Shown here: positions 37,101-50,273 of the stretch, in pieces
Position numbering within the stretch: the stretch's first letter is position 1
Layout of the letters: each line of letters starts with the position of its first letter
Assembly (NCBI GenBank): GCA_947172415.1
Contig: OX359197.1
Location: 2,356,001 to 2,420,000, forward strand
Reading direction: 5' to 3'
Source: Chondrosia reniformis
Taxonomy: Eukaryota; Porifera; Demospongiae; Chondrillida; Chondrillidae
DNA: 64,000 nucleotides
Program-made: the position numbers and the translations under genes
The notes under the pieces: model-generated
What the model saw: the letters and a program-made list of their open reading frames with translations, nothing else
Databases searched by the model: none
Told to the model about the DNA's origin: nothing

Positions 37101-40100
37101 GTAGATACAGCTTGCTGAAAGCACTCAAGAACCAGCAGTAGAGGGACATCGTCATTCTATTTGTAAGCTAGCTCCACATGGCAATCACGTGATTAATTTT
37201 AGCGACTTGGAAGAAATCATGAAACTCATGAAAATTAAAGGACTACATAAATAAATGGATTTACAGTAGTGGTTTTCTATTATTGCAGAAATGCATTGTT
37301 TTAGTTTTATCAGGGTTGATAGACAAATTTCATAAGTTACAATAAGAGATAAGAGATATAGTTTACTCTGTAGGTTTCTAGGTGAGTCTGCCATGATAAC
37401 TAAATCATCTGCATAGAGTAGAGCATCAATCTTTATACTACCAAAGCTAATTGGGGCATTTATATCCCTAAGAGAAACTGGTAGATCGTGTTAAATAGAG
37501 TGGGGGATAAAACACATCCTTGTTTGACACCTGTATTAACTTGGAACCAATCGGTGGTACCATTTTCAGTACATACTACATATTGTGTTTTAGAATAAAG
37601 CCTACGGATAGAGCTGAGAAAATGGCCGTTAATACCCATATTGTTTAATTTTGACCATAATTTCTCACTTGGTATAGAGTCAAAGGCTTTTTTAAAGTCA
37701 ACAAAACAAGCGAATGTATCCTTTTCCCTCAACTTATGGTTTTCAATGATGCTAAAAAGAGAAAATATTTGGTCTTGGCAGTTTCTGTTTTTCCTAAATC
37801 TACCTTGCTCTTCACATAATAGATGGTTAGAATCCATGTATGCTGTAAGACGATTATTCAGAATTTTACAAAAACATTTAGTGCTACAAGATTGCACTGC
37901 TATTCCTCTGTAATTATTGGTGTCATATTTATTTCCGATACCCTTGTATATGGACATCAGGGAGCTATAATACCATTCATCAAGGATCAGCAAATTCTTA
38001 AAACTGAAATTAAATAGTTTATGTAGATATCTAAGGATACTGATATTCTTAAGTGTACTAGGTCCTAGACCATCTGGGCCTGGTGCTTTTTTATATTTTA
38101 AAGAGTAAACTGCATCAGTGACCTCTTCTAAAGAGATTTCCCTATTTAGGTAAGGTTCCCATTGGGTCTGATTATTGTTTGTTTGTGGTATGTGTACCAA
38201 ATCGTCAGCCACTGAAGCTAACTCTTGATTAGGCTGCTGTTGATATAGGGGTTTAGTAAGTTCTTCAAGTGGCCAGATATATTTTATTTCTTGGGGATCA
38301 GATGTTAATGTACCATTAGCATTTAGAAGTGATCTTGTTTTTTCCTGGGGTACTAGTGATACTAATTTTATCAAATAGTTTTCAAAAGTTTTGAGAGTTG
38401 CCCATGCTTAAATGGTTTCCTAGGTTTAAACTCATTCTATTTTGGTACTTTCTTTTTTCATGTCTGACCAGGGTGTCAAAAGCTTTCGTTTACTTCTAAA
38501 TATTTGCCATAATTGTAGTCTAGTTGGGTCTGGTCTGTTACAGGCCAGCCACTTTCTCTGGGTCTCCTTCAGCTCTTTTCTACAGATGGACAAATTACTG
38601 TTCCACCAAGGGATAGGGGATGGGCCGTGGTGTCTTGTATTATTAGGGCTTTGACCATCAACTTCAGACTTGATGGTATTACAGAATGCACTAATTATTA
38701 AGCTTAGTGAGTTTGGCTCAAAGGAGATAGGTTTAAGTTCTGCAATGAGTGTGTCTATAGTGTTAGTGGCTTCCGGTGTTGATAGACAGGCCTTTGATGG
38801 AGCACAGTGGTAAGTATGTCTAGGTCTATAGGATGGTCTAGATTCATCTTTGCTTGAGTTAAATTGTTGAGCAATGCATGTAGAGTCCATTACATAATTC
38901 CATGTAAGAAGGGAGTGATCAGGTGCATTAGGGTCGTATAGTAAGTTTAACTCCTCGACTAAATCTAACACAATGTGTACTTCAAAATTTGAGAAATAAG
39001 CCAGTGAGGACTGAGGGACAATTACATAATCTACTACTGCCCTGCCAAGTGTTAATATACTATTAAATTGTTATACTTGGGATCAGATCTACCATTCAGC
39101 ATGATCATATCTCAGTCTAGTAGCAGATCAATAAACTGCTGCCCGTGGGAGTTCACCGATGCATCAACCACCTGTCTCTTAGGGAGGTAGGGCATGTCTG
39201 CATCGCTCAGGGTGCCATTCCTATAGCATTGAAATCCCTGCATATAATAAGGTCACCAAGGGAGTGAAAAAGCATTATTTGAGTTCTTAAGGTATCAAAG
39301 TATTCTACAGATGAGTCTCCACGGCTAGAGCCTGAGAGTGGCAAATAACAGAAACAAAGACAGAAGGAATCACTGGAGTTAATATGGTTAATATGGTTGA
39401 AAGACAGCCATATGATGCCTTTATAACTATTATTAAGGTATAATTATAAAGTAGGGACTCTTTCACTAGGACTCCCACCCCACCAGAGCCTCTGACAGCC
39501 TTTTTAGATAATTTAGTACGATTATGGCCTATCCATAAATACGCAGGTGTAGTAACTACATCTTTATCCTTCAAAAAAATTTCACAAATAACTATTATAT
39601 CTAGGTTTAAACACTCTAAAATTTATTTACGTAAATTATTACAATTACTATCTAAGAAGCCTCTAATATTCCATAGACCTAATCTTATCTGTGACATTGT
39701 GTTGGTATCAGTTGATGAGCTGGTGGAACCCGTAAGTGGTGTATCATTCTCCCAAGCAGCTTCAGTTGGTCCACATGATTTTCCATTGCTCTGACCTCCA
39801 CCTCATCAAACGCATCCCCCTGTGCATGTCCTTCTCCTCAACCCCCCACAGTACCACTCCCAGTGGCAGAGTCAGATGGGTAATGGCGGTGGAATAAAAA
39901 TTAGTTTGGTTGATTTTATCAATGTGATGAACTACGTAGGTTGTTGTTCCCTGCGCTGGTCGAAACTTGCAGAACATGATTTGAATTGTCACCTTTGCTG
40001 GGGTACACAGTCTGCATGGAGTGCTGAGGTTTTGATGGCGGATAATCATAGTATGAGAATGAGAACTCTCTTTTGCTTGTGCAGTTCCAGTTGATATTTT

Positions 40101-43100
40101 GGTTCTAACAGAGGAGTGCCCAGGTGGTTGAGGTTCGGGAGTTCAGTTAGGTGGAAAGTTAGAAAGAGACCATTTGCAGTGCTTCAGTTGGTCCATAGCT
40201 GTAGTCAGAGCATTTAGAACTTCCTTTGCCTTAAAAATCACTTTGAAGAACATACGTCTTCCAGTGAAGGTGGGTATAGTCTGCTCCGAAATCAGTTTGT
40301 CAATAGGCACCCCTTTCATCTTCAGGATATCAGTAACATTCTCTTGAGTTAGTATAGTGGAGATGCCTCTAAAGTATTTGGATATGGTTAGTCTATTGTG
40401 CTGGGTGACTCAGCATTTATTAGAGCAGTTGTCTCCTTCTCATTCACATTGACAACTGTAGATGTTATTAGGTTGTTATATTGTTGTTCTAACCTGACTT
40501 CCAATGAATGACAAAGTTTATTGACAGTTTGCTACATCTCAGTTAATTCCTTTGATAGCTTATAATTAGCTTCCTCCATAGTGGCCAACCTCTACCTTCC
40601 CCTCACCATCTCCTGAAACATACAGAAGTTACAGAGAAATATCTCAAACATATTAGCAGTCATTCCGGCACAGGATTGGTGTAGATATTGACTGCACCAT
40701 GTACATTGAATAAGTTCATTTCTTGGTGACTTACTCGTAGCTTTACCACAATTTGTGCTGACTTACGTCAACAGATAGGGCAAGACCAGGGCTTCAGGTC
40801 AGCAGACTGTGATGTACGGTCATATTCCTTTTTAGATGTCTTATAATATATATATATACAGTGCAAGTTACAATATACAATATATATATATATAGTGCAT
40901 CGTCTGTGTACCCAGCATTGGCAAGCAACATCACACAAAATAGCGTCTTCATCTTTCCCATTGTCAACTTCTTGTAGACAAATCGGACAGATCAACGTCG
41001 GGTCAACCACGGCATTAACTATGTTGCTGTTACCTTCGGTATCACTAACGACATCATTAGCGTCGAATCTTTCAACAAGTCTTACTGTATCTTCAAATAA
41101 GTTTATGATTATAATAATTGGTTACAATACTAAACGATTTCACTATGAGAGATACATACCACAGTAAGGATGTGAGAGTCTATATAAGTTAGGAGTACAC
41201 TGTATACCACATCTCCCTTTATCCAGTAGGCGAGTCTCTTTGGAGATCTGTTGAACAATATCTTGTGCTTACGGGTTGATTGGCATTTGACTCTATATAC
41301 GGAGGTACTTTCGTTTGCTGTTTCTGGATGGCGAGGCTTTAGATGATGGCGGTTCCTTCTGAGTAGAATTCCTCACGTGGATACAAGATACAACCTTGGT
41401 GGTCCTGCAGCTGGGACAACGTGGCCAGGGATTTGAGTGTTTCCTGTTTGCACCCAGACTTGGGTGTTATCCTCCAGTGGTGGTAGAGGTCTTGTTCTAT
41501 GCCTCCTGTCGTAGTTGAACTTTTTTGGGCTTTGACATGCTTATCTTTCTCCTCAAATTCCCTTAGGTATGGCCACTGAGGAATAAACAGATCTGGGGCT
41601 TGGGGGTTATCTGCCTTAATGGACCTTCCCATAAGTAGCTCAGCTAGACTTCAACCACAACATGGGAGAGGGGTTGCCCGGTAGCTGAGTAAAGCCAAGT
41701 GTTGGTCGGTTGAATTGCTCAGGTGCTTTACTGCTTGCACTCCTCTCTCCACTAGTCCATTGCTCTGGGGCTATAGTTTTGCAAGGCTTTGTACCTGTAA
41801 TTCTGACTTATGGTCTGCCACAGAAAATACATACAGACATGGGAGGAGAGGAGAGAATATAGCAGCTTGGCAGTACATGATACAGCATCATGGGCATGAA
41901 AGGTGTGTGACTGCCAGTAGCTCATTTCACAATGAGTGGTTTGAAAGATTGGGGCAGGATGTACCATAGGAGTATTTATTTTCGTGATATCCTGTAGAAT
42001 GCCTTATAGCAAAATTTTCACGGATTCTATATTTTGTAATTTACACCACGCGCGAAAATATATACCGAGTATAGTCTTTGGTCAAAGTGTGACCTGTGCG
42101 AGCTGAGAGGAACGTTCTATAAAGGAACGTGCTGAGAGAGACGATATGGCAGTGACTTACCTGTGCAATTCTAGCGTCAGAGGCTACACATATACCAGAG
42201 TGTGTGGAGTGCGGAAGAGGGGGAGAACCTTGTATGCAAGCTGTTTATCTGTTAGTCGACCATATGGTCCCCGCATACGTGACTTCGCACTGGCATATCT
42301 TTTCTCGGCCGACAAAGCATTTAGGTTTGCTTACTAAATAACAAGGAATATTTCGCATGTACAAATTTTTGCGAATTGGGGAACAAACCGCGAAAATAGC
42401 GAAAATTTGTCTCTCGCGAAAAAAAACTACTCCTATGGTACATTTTGCTGTTCTAATCCCATTTAAAGCGCTGTTCATGAGACTGGAGAGGGGAGGGACC
42501 TGTGATGTCAATAGTGACATTGACTTGTTCTTGCCACATGAGGCCTTCCAATTTCGTATCAACAAATGTCTGAGAGTTCAAGTACTGCTCAGAATGGGCT
42601 GCTTGCATTATACAGAAGTGCTAAAGAAATCTTCAGTCCATGGGTATAATGTTTGCAGTTAATACATTTATTCACAGCGTAGCTTCAGTATTATGCAATT
42701 AGCTCACGAATTTTTAAGACTATTCAATATCACATTAAGTGTATACGATTGAAAGCTTCTAATACAACAAACTGGATATATATTGGCTTATTTAGCTGTA
42801 AAAATAATTGCTTGTGTTTGAAACTTTCTGCTGCTGGCTAGTGGCTCAATTGATACATTGACAAGGCAGCACAATGAAATTTACTCAAATTGCTTTGATT
42901 TTTATTTCATCACTTAGCAACATGGCAGTGTGTATTGGAAAAGGGGAAGCAAAGATATATTACAGAACCTAAATTTTAAGTTGACATTAGAAGAACAGCT
43001 AAAGGTATGTTTCTCTATATAGTACGTTTAGAAAGTAAAGGTTATCACTTTTGGTAATTAATTGTTGGGTAAAAATCATTCATGTTCCTAATAACATTTG

Positions 43101-45107
43101 CAATGCTGAAACTCTCTGGAAGTGTCCACTATTCTTACACACAGTAACATACAGTTAGCGCATTCCACTACATCTGTCACAATTGGCTCAGACAATACAG
43201 GTTAGGAGTTGGCAGATTGTATGTACAATATACACCCACGATATATTACATCTTCATAGTCCAATATACTGTACACTATTATAAACACCAAAAATAAATG
43301 ATATACGTACGTATACAGTGAATATATGATTTCCCTTAAACAGAATTGCTTTGCTATTGACCAGTCACCTATATGGATGGATTGTAGTACTACCAAACAA
43401 TGTCTAAAACTGGAAGACTGTATCGGAGGAGCTAAAAATATGGCAGAGATTACTGGCTCACGAGCTTATGAGGTTACCTCATTCTATATTTTCAGTGATT
43501 TCTTCTTCATTTTATATTTACCCTGCAATGTGTTAGCGCTTTACTGGTAATCAAATCCTAAAAATGCTTGAAACCATGAGCAATGCTTATGAATTAACTG
43601 AGGTAATTTATAAATTATTTCTTATTGCCCAAACTGTAGATAATTATTATTCTATTATGAACACTTGTAGCGAATATCCCTTGTGAGTAGCTTTTGTGCT
43701 ACATTGTTCCTGGGAAAATATGCTGAGATAGATTTCAGTGATGGATCAGGAATGAATTTAATGAATTTGAGGACTAGAATGTTAGAAAGGCAACTTGTTA
43801 AAAAGGCCGGAGGCTTCACTTTGGAAGAAAAGTTGGGTTTTGTGTTGGTGCCTTCAGCTACAAATTTGGGATGTATCTCTCAATACTTTGTAGAGAGATT
43901 TGCTTTTTCACCTAAGTGCATAGTTTCTGCATTTACAGGTGATAATCCTGCCTCTCTTGCAGGTTTGAGTTTGAAAAGTGGAGATATTGCAGTGAGTACA
44001 ATTGATATATCACTCTTAGCATTTTATAGTCTTTTATAATACGTACATACATGTGAACTTGTTTTTACAAGTCAGATTGAGCTAGCATGTATATTTCTGA
44101 TGTATATAGAAATTTGTGCAATGACTCCTACGTAGATAAGTTTGGGAACAAGTGATACAGTTTTTGTGTGGCTGGATACTCCTCATCCTCAGTTAATGGG
44201 TCATATATTTGTAAATCCTCTTGATGAAGCAGCTTTCATGGGACTCCTTTGGTATGTCATGACTAAACTGTTTTCTCAGCTTAGTTAGCTATATTACTTC
44301 ATCAATTTAGTTATAGAAATGGTGCATTGACAAGGCAAAAGGTGTGTCAAGAATGTGCAAAGGGTGATTGGGATACTTTCAATGAAATGCTCCTGTCCAC
44401 TCCTGTTGGTAATAATGGCCTTTTAGGTAAGATTAATATTACATGTAAAGTTGAACACTTTTAAAGCACCTTATGGACCTGATTAATTATATACAATTAA
44501 TTTTTGAATAGGTTTCTTCTATGAGTATCCTGAAATCACCCCTAAAGTAATAGGATTGCATTTTTTTCAAGGTGGCATTAGAATTGAATCTACAAAAATT
44601 TCTCCCCAACAGCAGATAAGGGCACTAATAGAAGGACAATTTATTACTAAGTATAATCATTTGAAGCAGCTGGGATACTTTGTAGGATCCCATTCCCGCA
44701 TCCTTGCTACTGGAGGGGCCTCAGCAAACCAACACATTTTACAAATACTTTCTAATGTGTTCAATGCACCAGTATTTGTATCAAAGGAAACAACCAATTC
44801 CACATGTGTCGGAGGAGCTATTATTGCAGCATCAGGTATTTGTGTACATAGCAACACCTTCTTTAACCAAGTTGTACACTATAACTGTATACATACTGTA
44901 TGTGTTATCAAGAAGCCTCCTTATATTGCTTGATCTGAATCAGTTCTTTCTCTTGCTATTTTAGTTTATTGGAAGACCAAACCAAGTGAGATAAAGACAA
45001 AATCATATGAAAAACTGGCAGCCCTTCCAGTTGCTGACCTACATGAGGTGTATAGAAAGTCTTTTGATGTTGCATTTCAGTTAGAACAAAGTTTACTCAA
45101 TAATTAA
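34156..45107 (+). CDS. XYLB: Xylulose kinase (FGGY family)
   Basis: Twelve exons: 34156-34209, 34283-34365, 35569-35638, 36398-36475, 42918-43004, 43344-43472, 43537-43602, 43671-43991, 44136-44251, 44311-44426, 44512-44835 and 44965-45107. All joins are GT-AG and in frame, giving 528 residues against about 536 in human XYLB. The product phosphorylates D-xylulose with ATP, feeding the pentose phosphate pathway. Recognisable blocks are LGLDLSTQQ (N-terminal FGGY), SGCAQQHGSVYW, PIWMDCSTTKQC, TGSRAYE joined to RFTGNQI, IDFSDGSGMNLM, AFTGDNPASLAGL, ISLGTSDTVFVWL, RALIEGQF and RILATGGASANQHIL. Intron 4 (6.4 kb) is filled by mobile elements. It shares its 5' flank with PLPBP. Confidence 0.95.
34966..35215 (-). 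repeat. Solo Penelope-like terminal repeat with intact hammerhead-like core
   Basis: About 250 bp, homologous to 11225-11476. Minus-strand core 35155-35122 reads CTGATGA, AGGG/CCCA stem II, GAAAC, GGCT, GTC, identical in all core positions to the copy at 11278. It lies in XYLB intron 2. Confidence 0.75.
36600..41130 (-). mobile_element. LINE retrotransposon in XYLB intron 4
   Basis: Read on the minus strand: a PHD-like finger of a first protein (41010-40768: CPICLQEVDNGKDEDAILCD, then CWVHRRC), an endonuclease region (39574-38432, with RGSGGVGVLVKESL), and a reverse transcriptase (38374-37380: KKAPGPDGLGPSTL, CFVDFKKAFDSIPSEKLW, GVKQGCVLSPTLFN, LLYADDLVIMAD). A C-terminal tail with LGVIFNEHLSLKATMFL lies near 36830. 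Order and domains fit an APE-type LINE such as CR1/L2-like; the clade is not certain. Stops and frame changes are present. A small element interrupts the 3' part. Confidence 0.8.
36891..37269. mobile_element. Small inverted-repeat element nested in the LINE
   Basis: The ends CTACTGTAAATCC (36891-36903) and the inverse GGATTTACAGTAG (37257-37269) match perfectly. LINE coding sense is found on both sides. Confidence 0.75.
41340..41960 (-). mobile_element. Fossil Gypsy-type LTR retrotransposon fragment
   Basis: The minus-strand translation resembles the end of a Gypsy-type integrase region and the segment after it. Only a fragment remains; it is broken and old. No terminal repeats were identified. 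Confidence 0.6.
41962..42440. mobile_element. Inverted-repeat element in XYLB intron 4
   Basis: The left end TACCATAGGAGTATTTATTT and the inverse right end TACCATAGGAGTAGTTTTTT match, each continuing into a TTCGYG block. The inside is rich in GCGAAAAT motifs and has no convincing gene. Confidence 0.65.
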
Positions 45108-45599
45108 AATAGAGGTTTGGAGAGAAGACTAGTTAGTAACTGAAATAGTACTGTATTTTCTTGAACTCCAAAAAGTGTGTATACTTTACCTTTTATTGCC
45201 TACGTTAAGATTTTTCATATACCCACTATGTCCTGAAGACCACTTTTCTGTTGCGAAGGTGAAAGGCATTTTATTAGGGTATTCCTGAGGATATTTTGTA
45301 GCTCAACAGCAAGAGCAATTACTGATTTGGTAAGTTTTAACCCTTTGCCTGTCAAACACAAGAAAAGTGGCTCTTAAGGACTGACTTTCATGGCAGCCAT
45401 TTTTTCTCCCATAACTGTATACGTATTGCACAGACAGTTACAATTATGTTTGTGTAGTTATAGCACTCTACTACATATGTAAAAAGAGTTATAGAGCATA
45501 TATTGGAAAGAAACATACTAAGTTAAACGTAAATATGTCATGTCGATTACTCAAAGACACACTATAGTAATTAGTTATTATAGTAAATAAAATAGTAGT
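45108..45599. other. Intergenic, nothing recognised
   Basis: AT-rich sequence after the XYLB stop. No gene or paired repeat seen. Confidence 0.5.
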
Positions 45600-47404
45600 C
45601 TCAAAGTTACTGAAAGGTTTTCAGTGCTTCTTTGCCATTAGTTTCATTTCTTGGTTGTGTGGTATTCCTCGAAAAATGTAATAGGGCAGAGATGGATGGC
45701 AGATTGTGGGACACAAGACTTGCAGCAATATGTGGTGCATTTTCGGTGACCTTCCTTCCTACAAACCTTGTATTTACGTTTAGCCTCTCCTCTTTTAGGA
45801 TGGTGTTGTTGCTCACAGAAGCGGGTTGATGGTGGGGCATCTATTGGGGAATTCACCAGTCTTTTCCTCCCGGAATGCATGGCCAGTAACTCCTTAGGTG
45901 GAATTTCTTTTGTTGGAGTGTCTTCTTACTAGCGCTGGTAGGACTGCTTTCCTTGTAAAGAATCTAGCTGTTGACCAAGGAGATATCCGCCAAATAGTGA
46001 AACAGGGGCATCCACCATTTCACCAACTTCCTGCCTGTGCTATAGGTCTTTCAGTGTTGGTCTGCTAAATCTACTCGATCCATATATTTATAAAACATTT
46101 TGATTTACAGAGGACATAGCACATCACTTCTGGACCCATCTTTCTTGTGGCGCATGGCTGTGGTGGTTGATGCAGGATCAGTAAGTGTGTTTACAAATGG
46201 TATACAATTTTAAGTCCATCCAAAGGAGGTACTCAACATCAATACCAGCTGATGTATGTACAACAACAGACTGGCATTTGCCTCTAGACATTCTTCTCTA
46301 GCTTGAGGTCATTGATGTCGAGTGCTTGTGGCCACTGCTTATCAAAGAACAGGTGGTGATCCCTATTTAGAATAGGATTGGCCAGCTTTAGCACTACTTG
46401 CCCTTGAAAACCAAGGTCTTGGACAATACCACTTGCACCAGTATTAACATCATAAATGGGATATGTAGCCATTGGTAGAATCACACAAAGACCACACTTT
46501 AAATCCCCTCTCTACAGGGACGTATTACTTTAGCGATGATTGTCCCTTGAAAGCCACCATTGCTTCATCTATGCTTAGCTGCTGATGAGGATGATAAGCT
46601 AGGAGGCAATTGTGTCGAACTATTTCAATAAGGGATCTCACTTTATAGAGGCAATCATACCCATCTTGCCCTCTACCAATGGCTCGGCTATTATCATTTA
46701 GGTGCACAGTACAACGGAGGACTTTGAAGCGACGATATGGCATGATTCCTGGTACAGCAAGGAGGGGATCAATGTACCAACACATGCAATTAGGTTCCCC
46801 AAGAAGTGACACATATTATTTTCATCTGTGTTGTGCCACTTGTAGCTAGCTTTTGTGTGGCATAGAGATTGGTTTCTTCTACCAGACATTCAACTGTCTG
46901 TTTGCCAAAGATGATGTTAAAGAAATCCAGGGGTGTTGCACCCTGCTGCTGTCTGAAGGTGGGACCAATCGGTTGTGTAAATTGAACAGCAGGTGTGGTC
47001 ACTGGTTATGAATCCAACCTCCCAGGCTCCTGCTGCTGTGTTGAGTGATGAGTAGGTGTAGAGTTTAGATGGTTATCTCTAGATGCCTCTAGAGGTTGGG
47101 AATCATTTCTGATGGTCTCATCACCCTCAGCCAACTGTGCTACTTCAAGTACATCAGTACAGAACTGAATTTTCAGCTACGTAGGAACTGCTTGACAGCC
47201 ATCTTCATTGCTATCTATGCCACAGAGGTCAGAATTGGCCCAGTTAGATTCAGGATCATCATCAAGAAACCTAATTGAACCACTGACATGCAATTTATCA
47301 CTTGGTCCTGACATTTCTGTAAGGTATGTATACATTAAAATATTATAATTATTAATCTGATGACTTTTTCTGCATTTACCTGGTCTTTGAAACTCAAAAC
47401 ACAA
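45600..47404 (-). mobile_element. Decayed piggyBac transposase
   Basis: Minus-strand blocks in order: an acidic N-terminal stretch (47404-47170), TPLDFFNIIFGKQTVECLVE (46920), PYRRFKVLRCTVHLNDNSRA (46740-46680), HPHQQLSIDEAMVAFKGQSS (46590-46530) with the DEA catalytic acid, a C-terminal catalytic region (46484-46284), and a cysteine-rich tail (45780-45650: KYKVCRKEGHRKCTTYCCKS). This matches DDE_Tnp_1_7. Many frame changes; dead copy. No TTAA-flanked ends were located. Confidence 0.8.
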
Positions 47405-48829
47405 ACTAAATTTTCAAGATAAGCAACAAGATCTTCAACAGTGTTGAACAAATCGAATAGAGTTCTAAATGGCATGACAAAAGTAAATAATGCAACACAC
47501 AATTAAAGGATTATAATATGCGTATAAGCCAAATAGAAATGTTTGATATTTTCTACATTTTATTATTTGGTATATCATTTCAGTTTCATTTAGTGCACAC
47601 AGCACAAGGTAGGATCTCCCCATTAACATAAAATGATGGACAGGGCAGTTCTGAATTGTTACATCCCACTGACCTGCACATCATCATGCACTTGTGTCTG
47701 TACATTGTATTCTGCTATGGCTGTTCCATTACTATATAGTGCCACTGTTCTATGGCCAGATGGACTATATATCATGGCCCCATCTAATGTATGTACTACC
47801 TGAATTAATTAATGTATCTTTTCACCTATCATTCCTTTTGGGTCCTTCATACTACACTAACTACTCCCATTCTTCCTATATCTAGGATAACCAAGTTGAC
47901 TTTCTCACCTTTCTCTCTGGTTGCATGGACCTGTACTGCCTCTATAGTGTCTTCTTTTCTCCCCATTTTCTCACTTCACTCCTCTGATTAATTTCTTCAT
48001 TTCCCTTATCTTCTTTGCATGGCCATGGGTCTATATAGCTAATTTAAGAGAAAATTCTACTCCAAGTATCTCACTTTCTTGACATCTCAATCTTTCAGCA
48101 ATTCTCAACTCTCCTATCAGCTTGTCAAACTCTCTCTTTTGTCTCCAAAGTGATCATTTTCTCAATAAATAGTATGTCATGATTATGAGTTGCAATTCTT
48201 GACTAGAGCCTGGATTCTATGAGTGCTCAAGGTCCACTTTCAGGTTAGCATTGTAGCATTGTTGAAGATCACGTCCATATCGGTAGTCACTCGTACTCAA
48301 TACTCAATGGATCCCAGAATAATACATAACCACAAGCATACACAAAACTGTAAATACTAAAACATACTAAGATATTAACACCATACATAATAGGTAAGCA
48401 TTAGGTCATGCAGTTCTAAGAGTTCACACCACAAGCATTACCAGTCACAACTGCTCCATTGCCACTCAACAGGTGGGAGCCCCCAACTGATTACTAAAAT
48501 GTGACAGAGCATGCATTGAATTGACTGTATTATCTGGTCCTATATAGTTCATATATATGTGCATGCAGTAGAATGTAAATTATGTTAGTGCATGTGGTAG
48601 CTATATAGTGTGGCCTATATTTAATATTGTACTCTGGATGTAGATATGGTAACTGAGCAAAGGGTTGAAAATATTATATTTTCAATTCATTGTTCAGCTT
48701 GAGAACAATATATGCTACTAATTAGCTGCACGCCATGTAAATGGTAGCTGACATTTTGCATAAATTATATATATGCTGCATGAAACACCATTTTTCTAAA
48801 TGCTATTTAGAATAAAAGCCCTATATATA
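47405..48829. other. Intergenic, nothing recognised
   Basis: No convincing coding sequence. A C/T-rich stretch lies at 47800-48150. No paired repeats seen. Confidence 0.4.
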
Positions 48830-48960
48830 ACTAAACCTCTGGAGAGAGTTGTGTATACAGGGGTCCTCTCTTTATTCTTCTGCTCCACCGGGCCAGAGAG
48901 GTGTTTTCACAAAAACACCCTTCATCCGTGACTATGGCAGTCTTTGTGGAGACCCTTCAA
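48830..48960 (-). repeat. Diverged relative of the Penelope-like terminal repeat
   Basis: Minus-strand sequence keeps the layout of the 250-bp repeat (CCACCGGGCCAGAG, CACCCTTCATCC), but the hammerhead core is altered (CGGATGA, and GAAAAC in place of GAAAC). Confidence 0.5.
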
Positions 48961-49334
48961 ACATCTGCAAGATCAGATAAGGGTTTCACTTAAGTATTTT
49001 GATGTACTATATGGCAGATAGATCAGCAATATAGAGCTTTCTTCTTGATAGATAAATAACATAAATGCCAAAAAATAAGTGAATGAAGGAAACCATCAGG
49101 ATACAGACCATGCCCTTATTCAACATGGACCCCACACAGATTATCTCTGGAACCAATCTGGACTGACTTCATTAATATATAAAATTTAAATGAAAACATT
49201 TAAAAAATGAAGTTATGCATAAGTAGGGATAGCCAGTGTTGAAGTAATGTATATATGTGTTGGATCGAAACAAGACAGTGATTTTAAAATTTATGTTACT
49301 TATCCATACATATCACTTCTGTGTTTGGACGTGC

Positions 49335-49575
49335 CATGAAAAATCTAAGATACCATTTTCCTACATGCTATATGCCTATTCTGTAAAAGAGCCTATAGGG
49401 GAACTAAACCTGAAGAGAGCTTTGGATGAGGATACAGGAGGCTTTTCCTCCTTCTTTTCCCTTCTTTCAACTTCTTCTCCACTGGGTCAGATAGTCGTTT
49501 CTGGGAATTCCACCCTTCATCAGTGATCCTGGGAGTCTTTGTTTTTTTCTTTATCTCCATCTTTGTGAATCCATG
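49335..49575 (-). repeat. Solo Penelope-like terminal repeat with hammerhead-like core
   Basis: Homologous to 34966-35215. Minus-strand core 49523-49490 reads CTGATGA, AGGG/CCCA, GAAAC, GACT, ATC. The base before the cleavage dinucleotide differs from the other copies (GTC there), which may reduce activity. Confidence 0.65.
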
Positions 49576-50273
49576 GATAGCTGAAGTATGTGGGGATGGT
49601 TAGAAGATTTCTGAAAAATGTTTCAAATGGAACTTAAAAGGTTAGACTGAGAGGAGGACTCCAGTTTTTACTCTTGTGCCACAAAGTGGTCCTCCGGTAT
49701 ATATAAGGGGGGAATGCGGTGACACTTACACATAAGCATTAATTAAAGGTTCTCAGGGAATTATCAGTGTATGGGTATATAATTACAAGATACCAGATCC
49801 AGTTTAACTGTATAAGTATTAAATATTTCTGGGGAAAGCAGCTATCTACATGACCTTGCATGGATTAGATGTATATTCTGTTTTCATGGTTATAGGTATA
49901 CACTTTCATATAGATATGAATTAGGTTAAATTTTTGAGAAAGTTTATTCCAATTGTATCGGAAATGGGTGTTAATTATATGCAGAATGCTGCCAGTACAT
50001 AGGGATATGGTGCTAAGATTTTTTCCTTGTTACTCTACTTTGTGCATGCCATCCATTTTGTATATAGATTTATTATTATTCCTTACTCTCTGTATATATA
50101 TATGAAGTTTCTATTATATATAAAAGTGCTAAAATTGTGTTTTTGGTATACTGAATCAATCATAAGTGTTCCAAGTTCAAGCTGCTACAATTATCTAGAG
50201 ACGTTTTTTAAAGCATTGTTGAGTTGGAGTCACAAACATCCTATACTAACTATAGTCAAGTTCACCAGCTGTG
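49576..50273. other. 5' flank of the receptor kinase gene
   Basis: No separate gene recognised. It contains short hydrophobic reading frames with no family signal and is presumed to hold the promoter and 5' UTR. Confidence 0.4.
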